From positions 1 to 33,853 of the forward strand of contig ML769925.1 in the NCBI GenBank assembly GCA_009733575.1: DNA of 33,853 bases. The letters are read 5' to 3'. A program made the translations under genes and the position numbers. Shown here in pieces: positions 19,306-28,671 of this stretch. The stretch comes from Gymnopus androsaceus JB14. Lineage: Eukaryota > Basidiomycota > Agaricomycetes > Agaricales > Omphalotaceae. Numbering within the stretch: position 1 is the stretch's first letter; every line of letters starts with the position of its first letter. A model generated the notes under the pieces. It was not told where the DNA came from and did no database searches. It saw only the letters and a program-made list of their open reading frames with translations.

Positions 19306-21683
19306 ATGTCTGCATCACCCGGCATGCCAGAAGATGCTTCTCCGTCTGAAAATACTGCGAAAGGGCCGAAATTTCGTGCTAAAAAGCCTCCCAAGGGTGA
19401 AAGTGCACAATGGACTTACTCAGACACCAAAAACTTCCTCAACTTTCTCGCTTTACATTGCTCGGAAATGGGTGAAGGCTTTAGCTTCAAAACAAGGACT
19501 TTTAATGCTGCAGCAGAGCATATGGTCCAATTTACAACTGTTGGAGGAGTAAAGGATGCAGCTGCCTGTAGATCCAAATGGCAAGAGGTATGTACTCCGA
19601 TATTTTTTTTTTTTTTTTTTTCAGAGGCAAATTTCTCTCGGTACAGTGTAAGAAGTAGTTCAATGCCATCGGAAAAATCAAGGCAAAATCCGGCTGGGGT
19701 CCTTGGAGCGATGAGCATGGTGCAGGGATCACTGCACTAACTGCAGAGTCATGGGACAATTTCGTGAAGAAAAATGCAGCCGCGAAACCATTCCGAAACC
19801 ATGGCTGGGATTTCTTACATCAAGTTGAAGCTATCATGCCTTTCCAAGCGACCGGAATGAATGTTTTTTGTCCGTCAGGTGCTGGAGCTAGTACTGGACG
19901 TGAAATGAGTCCGGCGTGGGATCCTGAAAAACTTGCTCTTGATATGGCCAAGGAGACTGATATTGAGGATGAGGTAGGTGCATTAATGTTCATATAGGCA
20001 TTTATTGATGATTTCAGGTTATGACTCTTCCTGGTGCTTCCGAGTTCAATGCTGGTTCTGTGTCACCTCCTCCATCACCCAAACTGACTGTGGTATCATC
20101 TTCCTTGCAGTCAATCACTTCTACTCCAGCTCCATCTTCTGCCCATGCTAGTTCTTTGCAAACACCAGCTTTGACGCTCAAGCACTCTGCTGACAATATC
20201 TTTGCACCATCTTCATCAAAGAAAGCAAAAGGATCGGAAGTTCTCAGTGGACTACTCACCGAAGTTGTCAGTACACAGGTGGCCCAATCTATTCAACTAC
20301 GTTTAACCATGGAGATTTCAAACGCGGGATCACTTTTTTTAAACCGAGTGTCGTTATGATACGATAGACCTTGTTCCAATTGGAACCCAGTTCAAAAAGT
20401 TGAAGCCCGGTCCAAAAGGTTTGTACCTGGCACCAATCAGTGTTTCAGCCCACTGTTGCTATTCCATTCACATCTGGATTATTTCCCGACTTTCCCGATG
20501 CACCATTGAAGCAATAAAATGCACTCTAATCATTATATCGTGCTACTGACTGAATACCAGATAATAAAAATGTACAAACCCATTGCCTGATACCCATCTA
20601 CAAACTCCCCGCGTGATATTGATGTACAAACTCATTTCCCAATACCCCATACAAACTCATCACCCAATACCCCTATGTCCGAAAAACTTGTGGTCCTACA
20701 AAAAATCTCGTCAGCAATGAAAACAATGCAGAGCGAGAAAGATACCATCAAGCAATAAAATGGAATGGAAGACTTGCAAATTGCTTAATCTTGAGTTTGA
20801 GGCTTTTGAGCTTGACCATTTGATCACAATGTTGATGTCTTGAAAATTAGTGGAATTGCATTGGCAGGCGTGAAGGTAGTAAACAGCAGACTTGATGGTT
20901 CGAGGCCATTGAGATGATGATTGAGATTGAAACTTGATTGCAACATCCTCTTTTTTTGAAAGCGTTGCGGTTGAGATTATATGGGCTCTTGAGGCAGGAA
21001 AGGTTGATGAGTTGAGGCCGTATAAGCTTGACGCATTGGCAGTTATTGCATGGCTTGAACGATGACAACTTTGACAAGGTTGTGAATTTGAAACGTGAAG
21101 TTGAACAGTGGTTCAAGTTGAACTCGGAACATGTGACATTCACATGGGTGCTTGTAACGCTCCCCCTCTGAGTCTACTTGAAACCGAGTACCAAAACTTA
21201 AGCCTCAGTTGAAATCGGCAGTGGATAAACTCAATTTATGTTTTGGAATCTAATCTGGGTTTATTGGAGTGGGAAAGCAAGATAAAAGTGCGACACAGTA
21301 CAATCTACGGGATTTGACACCAGGTACAAAAATTTGAGCCTCGGTTGAAAATCCGAAACAGTCCTCAGTTTATCCGCAGCCGGATAGACCAGGTGCATAC
21401 GAAGGTTTGGCCATGTATGAATCAAGTTTTTCGAGAATTCCTTGCTCCTCCACCACCTCCAGTAGTATCTTTGGATCTTTCATTGATGGTTACTCCAGCT
21501 TGCCGTGCAAAGGCAATCTCTCTTCTTGAGAAAGAGGATAATTTGGACACAGCTGATGCCATGGTTTTTATTCACGTTTTGGTTTGTGACAAGGCAATTG
21601 TTGATACTTATAATAGTTTTTCTAACCCAACAATGCGCCGGGCTTTTATCGATAGTGTTTTGGCAAGGGAGCGGGAGGTTTAA
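19306..21683 (+). pseudogene. Harbinger-associated Myb/SANT-like DNA-binding protein, damaged
   Basis: In PIF/Harbinger elements the second protein has a Myb/SANT-like domain and works with the transposase in DNA binding and nuclear import. Exon 1 (19306-19587) holds SAQWTYSDTKNFLNFLALHC and ends AAACRSKWQE (residues about 33-94), a trihelix/SANT-type segment. Exon 2 (19647-19973) has FNAIGKIKAKSGWGPWSDEH and LTAESWDNFVKKN. Exon 3 starts at 20018 with a Ser/Pro-rich linker. A final exon ending at 21683 carries TPACRAKAISLLEKEDNLDT and FSNPTMRRAFIDSVLA, typical of the C-terminus in these fungal proteins. Exon 2 contains TAG at 19656-19658 in KK-stop-F, where glutamine is expected, and an insertion separates exon 3 from the C-terminal exon. 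ATG 19306 is the first in-frame ATG. Confidence 0.7.
20385..21365. mobile_element. Probable nested insertion in the Myb/SANT gene
   Basis: Around 20390-20440 the sequence ends GGTTTGTACCTGGCACC. It is mirrored at about 21318-21360 by GACACCAGGTACAAAAATTT plus a GAGCCTCGGTTGAA stretch; the match is imperfect. A direct relative of the right-hand copy lies at 21188-21230 (GTACCAAAACTTAAGCCTCA). A purine run GAGGGGGAGCG occurs on the minus strand at about 21160-21170. No open frame of note. It separates two parts of one protein, so an inserted non-coding element is likely, but its borders are not resolved. Confidence 0.4.
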
Positions 21684-21752
21684 ATACTTTGTCATTAATT
21701 TAAACATTCCTTGGGTCCAATAGATCTTCATTATCAAACAATCCATTGTACA

Positions 21753-23155
21753 CTAACCACTGCTGATACTGCTCCCACATACTTTGAGCGATTTCATCTC
21801 GCATTCTTTCCACCTCCTCCTTTTCTTCTCAAGAAGGTGTATCTGTTGCAAGATTTCCATAATGTCATTGGAATAGTACTCCATATCCAATTCTTCATTT
21901 AAGATGTTTGGATCATTGAGGAAGTCCTCAATGTCTGTTGGATCAAACTGGAGAATGAAGTTATGCAGTGCTGCCAAAGCTGGAGGGATACGTGCTTGGA
22001 TAGACATATCAAAGTTTGCTGGGCAGTTCAAAACTTCCCAACGAGACTTGACTATACTAAAGATCTGCTCAATCACATTGCGTGCTACTGCATGCCGCAA
22101 ATTGAACAATTCTTCGCGATTGACTGAACTGTGGTCTGTGTTAGTTCTACAGCTACCAGATAAAACAACTCATACCGTTTATTTGCTTGTTCCCATTCTT
22201 TCAAGTGATAACGGATACCAGAATAGGGAAGGAGAAGGGTACCGCATGATCCAAAGCCAGCATCCGCCAAGTAGTAGCGCCCCGCAGGAACAGGTAAATC
22301 AGTCAAGCGAGAGTCAACATACATTGTTGCATCTGCTGTTGATCCATCCCACCCAGCAACAAAGTAGAGAAAGCGGAGGCAAAAATCTACAATTGCAAGG
22401 CAGTTCTGGGACATAAAACCCTTCCGATTTCGTGCAAGGTCACGTTGTGCAGCACTTGGCATACAGTGAATATGAGTACCATCAACTGCACCAAGTGCCC
22501 CTGCAAAGAAAGGAAAAAATTTAGGGTTGTTTCGGATAAAATCCGGCACTGGTGCATTGACACCAGGCATTCGGACATATTGGTTGTAGAAGCCTGGAGA
22601 TGAAAGCTTGTCAAGCACTTCACAGAAGTATCTATTGGTATGAGAACAAAATACAATCAGTCTGCGGATTGTGCTAGGATTGTGTACATACTTTGATATG
22701 GTAGCATTTGCACGTTGAAATTGTGCGCCAACATGACGTACTGAGAGGCCAGTGACACACATGTATAGAAAAATAGCAACTTGCTCCTCTAGAGTCACAA
22801 AGCGGCTATCTGCCATTCCCAATATGCACAACTGCTCAACTAGAGCAATGAAAACAGGTAGCCGAACACCAAGCTCACTCCGAATGCAGTCTGGATGGCC
22901 ATGGATAAGTTCTTGAACCCATGCATACCCTGTGAATACAGAGTTGTGGTATTCCTGTTTCCAGTAGTATGGAGAAGCATAGATGACCATGACAATTGCA
23001 ATCACATTGAGCAAAAAACCATAGGCTACTGCTAGTTTCTGCAGTGGCTCCAGAGCTTTTCGCGTAGAATCCATCGAGAGAAGAGTTGAAACGGTTATCA
23101 AGTGCTCAATCAAGCGCACACGCACTCTTGTCACTCCATCGGAGTCCGATGTCAC
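21753..23155 (-). CDS. PIF/Harbinger DDE transposase (HARBI1-like)
   Basis: Three exons on the minus strand: 23155-22692, 22631-22176 and 22128-21753. The introns are 60 and 47 nt with GT-AG borders. The joined length is 1296 nt, giving 431 residues. An N-terminal helical region and a helix-turn-helix (LSVRHVGAQFQRANATISKY, about 137-156) precede the nuclease. The first Asp is in GAVDGTHIHCMPSAAQRDLA (about 205), the second in RYYLADAGFGSCG (about 278) and the Glu in ARNVIEQIFSIVKSRW (about 327). All three catalytic residues are present and the frame is open, so this could encode an active cut-and-paste transposase. It lies convergent to the Myb/SANT-like gene, with 69 bases between their stops. 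The tail is rich in Asp/Glu and then Lys/Arg. Confidence 0.9.
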
Positions 23156-23333
23156 TCTTTAAATCACGCCGTTGATATCGGAATGCTGTATATAGAAATT
23201 TGCATTTCAGATCTCACATTTCTCAGACATGAGATCGTTGCTGAACAGCCTCTCACACTCCAATATTACCCAGAGGCACAGTGTGCATATAAGTACAGTC
23301 TTGGAAAAGAAACTGTTTATTAGCATAGGGCTG

Positions 23334-23611
23334 CATCAGCAAAACCTGGATAATTGCCATAGTTGTTATAGCAAGCCATAGCAGCCATAGAACTATGGAC
23401 TACTATGAATTGCTATGGGTAGCTATGAGTTAATATGGACTTCACAAATTATATTGCCTGTTGACAGATGTCATGCTCTATAGCAATTCATAGCAGCCCA
23501 TAGCAGCTCATAGCTCTGGATAGATGGGGACCTTGCTATGGGTGCTATGAGTGCTATGAGTGCTGGATAGCACTATCCAGTGCTATCCAGTTCACCCAGG
23601 TTTTGCTGATG
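23334..23611. mobile_element. CATCAGC-family TIR element B (278 bp)
   Basis: The ends are CATCAGCAAAACCTGG and CCAGGTTTTGCTGATG, and the target duplication is TG (23332-23333 and 23612-23613). The left interior has CATAGCAGCCATAG-type repeats and the right interior CATAGCAGCTCATAG and CTATGAGTG repeats. The middle has TTGACAGATGTCATG, close to a palindrome. No coding capacity. It sits 81 bases right of the Harbinger element. Confidence 0.85.
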
Positions 23612-23917
23612 TGCTTGCCATAACTGGATATGATAACAGCTATAAAATTATGCCATATACCATACCACCAACCATAAATTAACAGTGTCTTTCAGGTGAA
23701 GGAATAATTCCTTAAAGGTGCATTATAAGGGTTAGTACTTCATCCAAAACATTGTATCTGACTCAACTGACCATGAACTTACCAAAATCACAACATCCAT
23801 CAAGTTGTAAACTGTATTCAGGTGTATGGTAAACACTGACAATGACCATAACAGTGACACCATGTAAAACATATACAGCAATGGGCAAGCACTTATTTTG
23901 TTCATAGCAGTGAGCAG

Positions 23918-24076
23918 CATCAGCAAAACCTGTATGGTTGATAAGGCATCTTAATACATTCTGGAGCAAGGGTACCAGCTCCAAAGTGCTCCACAGTGTT
24001 CCAGAGCAGTTTGATGGCTTTTTGACAGCTGTCAGTGCTCTGGAGCACTCTGGAGTACATACAGGTTTTGCTGATG
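23918..24076. mobile_element. CATCAGC-family TIR element C (159 bp)
   Basis: The ends are CATCAGCAAAACCTGTATG and CATACAGGTTTTGCTGATG, and the target duplication is AG (23916-23917 and 24077-24078). The subterminal repeats differ from copies A and B: GTGCTCCACAGTGTTCCAG on the left and GCTCTGGAGCACTCTGGAG on the right, which can pair. The centre has TTTTGACAGCTGTCAGTG, a perfect TGACAGCTGTCA palindrome. It could fold over almost its whole length. Confidence 0.83.
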
Positions 24077-24078
24077 AG

Positions 24079-24920
24079 TGTCGAAGTATTTTTGTAACAA
24101 AGAAGTGCTGATTGTCAAATAGCATTGGTATTCACTATTAGTAGTGCAGATGGTGAGTAAATGCTCAAATAATATCTAAAATCAGTTGATTTAAGTTGTC
24201 AGTAAAACACATGTTAGTTACTTTTTGCTGAGTTTTGGCAAGTTAATCTTGCAAGTGCAGGAAAAAAACAAGTTAACTTGATTGAATGGGACAAGTTAAC
24301 CCAACAAGTTACTTTGCTCACACTCTTCATTCTGTATGTAAGCTGCATGATTAGGATTGCCTCCCATTTGGGAAACTGGAAAAAAGGACATTGGCAAATT
24401 GTTGGTTTGTCGAGGAGGAGCTGGATTTTGTGGAGCAGATATCAGTGTGTGATATGTGTGTTGGAATCATTTTGGTTCAATCATTGATTGTCAGTGGATT
24501 TGCTTGATTTGTTTGGATCATGACCATATTGAGAAGGACCATCAGTCATGTTTGCACATAAGAAATCCTGAGCTTAGCTCAATACCTAGTTTGAGCTGTA
24601 ATGGTGACATGAAACTGTTTTTTTGTTTGCCATTATGTTTCTAAAGATTCTCCCTTAAAAGGAGGCCATAACCTGTTGGAGGATGAGTGTAGAAACAAGT
24701 ATAGAGACAGAAAACCCCTCAGATCATTCAATAAACCCTAACATCTCTTTCCTTCTCAACTCAGCTCTTCTCTGGATCAACCAGTCTTCAAAAAAGTCCT
24801 CTTGGAGTCTCCCTTGTTATCCTTCAAAATAATCTTCTGCAAATCAGGTATAGTGAACAGAGCAAACAGAAAAACAGTTGGTAACAGTAACAGGCCTCCC
24901 ACTGGAATCAGTGACACACA
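24079..24920. other. AT-rich non-coding stretch
   Basis: No gene recognised. There are several AAGTTAACTTG-like words near 24230-24310 and a pyrimidine-rich stretch with CTCTTCTCTGG near 24760. It could be decayed retroelement sequence, but I see no tRNA primer site or reading frame to support that. Confidence 0.45.
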
Positions 24921-25058
24921 ATGGGTGTAGAAACACATTAATGGGCATGACATGTGCAGACAAATGATGGGTGTAGAAATGCAGTAAAAGGGATGACAAG
25001 CACAGATAAAGAATGAGTGTAAAGATGTGGTAATGTGCATGACAGGTGCAGTTGTGAG
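24921..25058. repeat. Degenerate 46-bp tandem repeat, three units
   Basis: Units start at 24921, 24967 and 25013 with ATGGGTGTAGAAA, ATGGGTGTAGAAA and ATGAGTGTAAAGA. Each continues with a GCATGACA/GGATGACA word and a GTGCAG/GCACAG word. The period is exactly 46 bases at both steps. The units are clearly diverged from one another. Confidence 0.75.
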
Positions 25059-25997
25059 TGAGAACAGGCAAATGAACACAGCAATGAACAGGGGCAAGCC
25101 AGGATAGGGACTAATCAGTAGCTCAAGAGGCCCAGTCTCATAATCTGTTAGATAATGAGCAAGCACAGTTGGTACAACAGAGGAACTTGATATTGAGGGA
25201 ATCAATGGGGAGGAAAGGAAGAAATAAGTATTAATTAATAAATTGTATGTACATGTTTATATAGAAAGTAGATAGGAAGTGCATATGATGTGCAGAGCAG
25301 TTGGACAAGGTGGTTTTGAAGGATGGAGTTGGAAATAGTTAAAATCTCCACCTTAATCAGAGCTCTACTAGGACTGTAAATAAATGGATGAAAAAGAAGA
25401 CTTTGTATCTCTTGCAAATAATGAATTGGCTATACACTGCATTGTAAGTCTTCCCTTGAGCTGCTGCAAAGAACTGGCAACCTGCTAATTCATTGCAGCT
25501 GTCAATTGACCAGGGATAGGAGTCTGGTGATGCAAGCTTGCACACCAGGCCCCCGGAAGCTCCTACTGACCCCTGCTTGGATTAGCATAAATCAGGCTGC
25601 GATTTTGACAAATTTCCTCTCCTAAATTAGCTTAAATTAGGCCTCAAATGTGCTGGAGTAAAATCACAAAACTCCGGTCTATAGCAAAAAAGCCTTAACA
25701 AATGCGCAGGGAACAAATTTGGAAGTACCGCACTAGATATACTAACTCTCATGATAGGTTGAGCTATCTACATATCTATGTGCTGAATACCCAAAAAATA
25801 AGTAACAAATAGTCAAATATAGAAATGGCGCATCAAGCGCGTATACTAAGTAGAAATGGAACCAGATAGGACGTATGGCTCCATTGCCAGATACGGCTCT
25901 ATCTCTAACAAAATAACAGGTCCTGCTCCGGAGTTAGCGTAAATTGTGTTGTATTTCGCGCTTTGGCATTATGAAATGCAACTCCAGATCTTGTTAT
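25059..25997. other. Non-coding stretch before the foldback element
   Basis: No gene can be supported. Two similar words occur near 25560-25650 (TTAGCATAAATCAGG and TTAGCTTAAATTAGG) and one near 25935 (TTAGCGTAAATTG), suggesting a decayed repeat. Short open frames show no conserved motif. Confidence 0.45.
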
Positions 25998-27411
25998 CAC
26001 CCCGGCGGACTGAGTTATTATCAGTCGAAATTTTACAGGAAATTTGTCAAGTAAAATATACACTTTTTCCTGTGCTATCTCCTGCGAGAAAGGAGATCTT
26101 TCCCATTGGTAAAAGAACCTGGGAAAGACAACCTTTTACACTATAAATCTCCCCTGAAAAACTTAGGAGCTTTTGCTGAGGATAAAAAAGGACAATTTCG
26201 TGAGAAATTTCCTTCCTTTCACACATGTAAAAGATGCTGGGAAATTTTGTCTTTTTCAGCCGAAATCTCCACCGTAATTGGCTTCCTTTCCCATTAGAAA
26301 TAGACAATGAAATTTTTGTTCTTTCCCGTAAACTTTTTCGAGGGAGGGCGGTAAGGGGACAACATGTTTGCCCACTCCCAGGGCAGCAGATAGCCCAGAA
26401 TGAGGGCAGAATAAGGGGCGACACCATGGGCTGACAAGTTCAAGTATATTACTGATAAGCAAATGTTCTGAACTCCGAGTGCGTAAGTAGTATGCCCAGT
26501 ATCATACACAGAGTAGATACAGCTTCTTACACAGTACAACTAATACTTGGTAACTTGGTTCATCAATTGCAAGATTACAGCTACAGATCCTGTATGGACC
26601 GCTGGCACCGTACTACTACCAAGTAAGTAAATGTAGTAGGTTAAAGATGAGTTGGTTACAAGTGCAGGATTTCGTGCCTGATCCTGCTCTAGACTCGAGC
26701 CAGTAGCTTCGGTGTTGGCACCTCCGTGCATCACATCTCTGCAGCAGGGAGTGGTTCGAGTCTAATCCTGCTCTTGAAACTGCATGACTCTGCAGCATGA
26801 GTAACCGCCATGTGCCAGCATTGGCACACTTTCACCCCTCACGCATCGAATAGGTAGATAAACCGGTGCGGTCCCATTGAGGAATAATTGGGTTCTGATA
26901 GCTCATCTACTTCGTGATTTATGCCAAAAACTGCATTGCAACGTAGCGCTTGACTCAATTAGCGCCACTGCTATTCATACAATATGTCAGCCCCGGACTC
27001 TGCCCTCATTCTGGGCTATCTGCTGCCCTTGCGGCAGGGCAGCACCCAGTTCACCTACCGCCCTCCCTTGAAAAAGTTTATGGGAAAGAACAATAATTTC
27101 ATTGTCTATTTCTAATGGGAAAGGAAGCCAATTACGGTGGAGATTTCGGCTGAAAAAGACGAATTTTCCCAGCATCTTTTACATGTGTGAAAGGAAGGAT
27201 ATTTCTCATGAAATTTTCCTCTTTTATCCTCAGCAAAAGCTCCTAAGTTTTTCAGGGGAGATTTATAGTGTAAAAGGTTATCTTTCCCAGGTTCTTTTAC
27301 CGATGCAAAAGATCTCCTTTCTCGCAGGAGATAGCACAGGAAAAAGTGTATATTTTACTTGACAAATTTCCTGTAAAATTTCGACTGATAATAACTCAGT
27401 CCGCCGGGGTG
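25998..27411. mobile_element. Foldback element with 422-bp inverted arms
   Basis: The arms 25998-26419 and 26990-27411 are reverse complements with a scatter of substitutions and small indels. The ends are CACCCCGGCGGACTGAG and CTCAGTCCGCCGGGGTG. TAT is present on both sides (25995-25997 and 27412-27414), a possible 3-bp target duplication. The 570-base centre has no gene; it contains two B-box-like words, GGTTCGAGTCT at about 26753 and the reverse of GGCTCGAGTC at about 26692. The open frames along the arms mirror each other and have no protein signature. A non-autonomous DNA transposon with long TIRs is the best reading. Confidence 0.82.
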
Positions 27412-27589
27412 TATGTTCCGAGGTACTTACTCAGCCAAGTAGAGTATTGTAGATTATCGTAGAATATTCTAGATATAATATGGACATGTATATAAGGCCT
27501 ACTGTAGAGGCCAGGTAGATAACAGCAATAGTTTAATCCTCACTTCGAGCCTTACAGCTCAGTCAGTCCTGCGCCGTATATTTACAACA
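27410..27589 (+). mobile_element. Possible LTR remnant
   Basis: The stretch begins TGTATGTTCCGAGG and ends TTTACAACA, so it has TG and CA ends. It contains a TATA-like TATATAAGG at about 27490. The following ATTGAGGCCCACCGAACC could be a primer-binding site, but I cannot match it to a tRNA. The start overlaps the last bases of the foldback element, which makes the left border doubtful. Confidence 0.3.
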
Positions 27590-28671
27590 AATTGAGGCCC
27601 ACCGAACCGAAATTTTGATGCTTTATACAGTGTTCAATATAACAAGTTAGTACTCAGAAAATCCAAGATAGTCAGTCCTCTCAGCTAAAATTCCAGATAG
27701 GTTAGTATAACGGGACACTGTACAATGTTCGTAGCGGCCTAGGATTTTTTCTTTTGAATTTTCTTTAGAGAATCGGAATTTTTGACCTTCACGTGAAATG
27801 AGGCACTCCATTGCAGGCGGGGGTCAGTAGAAGCTTCCGGGGGCCTTGCACGCCTTTGGTATACATTCTCGGGTGTTTGCGTACCAACCTTCAAGGCAGA
27901 CGCCAGGTCCAAGTCAGTCATATATCGCGCAATAAGGACCCTTTGTGGTTCCTGTGGCCGCCGTCATTCAGGATTGTACTACTGGTCAACTACTGGTACC
28001 ATTGACTCCCACATAAAGTGTACGGTACACTGTGTCAACGGAGAAGGTCGACATGTATTGGAAGCGATGCAGAAAGCGATATGCAGTTTGCACAGTGTGA
28101 GGATTGCATATATACTGTATTCCTCTAGAATGCATTCATGTTTAAAGTTCAAACGTTCATCTACCTAACTCATATTGAGCCTCGTAAGTTGCTGATCATC
28201 TCGCAGATGAATCTAATATATTATTTCCCATGCGAAGTATACATAGCTTGTTCTGCTGAGGAATCCTCTATCTAGGAATGAACTGACTTGGACATAACGT
28301 CCTCATAGACGCACAAACTTTAAACAAAAGCCAAAGAACTTACCTAATATAGAAATTCCGAGATCTAGTCAGCGTTTGTTTAAAGTTTGTTTTTAAAGTA
28401 AGTTCACTGTAACCCCGATGAACTTACGCTCACTGCGGCCGTGTAGAAAGGGAAATAGTTAAAAATAATTACCCCTGCCCGTGCCAGAGGCACGGTCAAG
28501 CAAGACGTGTACTTAAATAAACAGTCAGTATTGATGCCGCTCGCTCCCCCGTTCGTTCCCCCCATCAACTGGTTTCCTTGTCGCCTTTCGCTGTGCTTGC
28601 GGCTCATCCGTCGCGAAAGAGATGAGATATTTCCATGTGACGGTATTATTCCAAATGAATGTATTGAACTC
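27590..28671. other. Non-coding stretch upstream of the membrane-protein gene
   Basis: No gene is supported. An imperfect stem can form at 28313-28390 from ACAAACTTTAAACAAA and its exact complement TTTGTTTAAAGTTTGT. The last few hundred bases probably include the promoter of the gene at 28672. Confidence 0.45.
28313..28390. repeat. 16-bp perfect inverted repeat
   Basis: ACAAACTTTAAACAAA at 28313-28328 is matched by TTTGTTTAAAGTTTGT at 28375-28390, with 46 bases between. It could be the core of a small TIR element or a cruciform-forming site. No function can be assigned. Confidence 0.7.

Larger units (their letters stand above)
19131..23252. mobile_element. PIF/Harbinger transposon, full length with 3-bp TSD
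   Basis: The TIRs of about 40 bases start GAGGCTGTTCAGTAACAATC at 19131 and end in the complement of GAGGCTGTTCAGCAACGATC at 23252. TCA is duplicated at 19128-19130 and 23253-23255. The 4122-bp element carries two convergent genes, as is usual for this superfamily: a Myb/SANT-like protein on the plus strand and a DDE transposase on the minus strand. A further insertion seems to split the Myb/SANT gene between about 20385 and 21365. Confidence 0.92.

Noticed and set aside
24921..25058. A CRISPR array
   Set aside because: The units are directly adjacent and diverged, without unique spacers, in a eukaryotic genome.
24777..25205. A small hydrophobic membrane protein on the minus strand
   Set aside because: The frame overlaps the 46-bp tandem repeat and its hydrophobicity follows from T-rich codons; no conserved pattern is visible.
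26047..27362. Protein genes in the arms of the foldback element
   Set aside because: The two long frames are mirror copies of one AT-rich repeat and show no domain motif.
28507..28671. Extension of the membrane-protein coding region upstream
   Set aside because: The frame there opens with GTG, and the predicted signal peptide fits a start at 28672 or 28684; the ATG at 28534 cannot be fully excluded.
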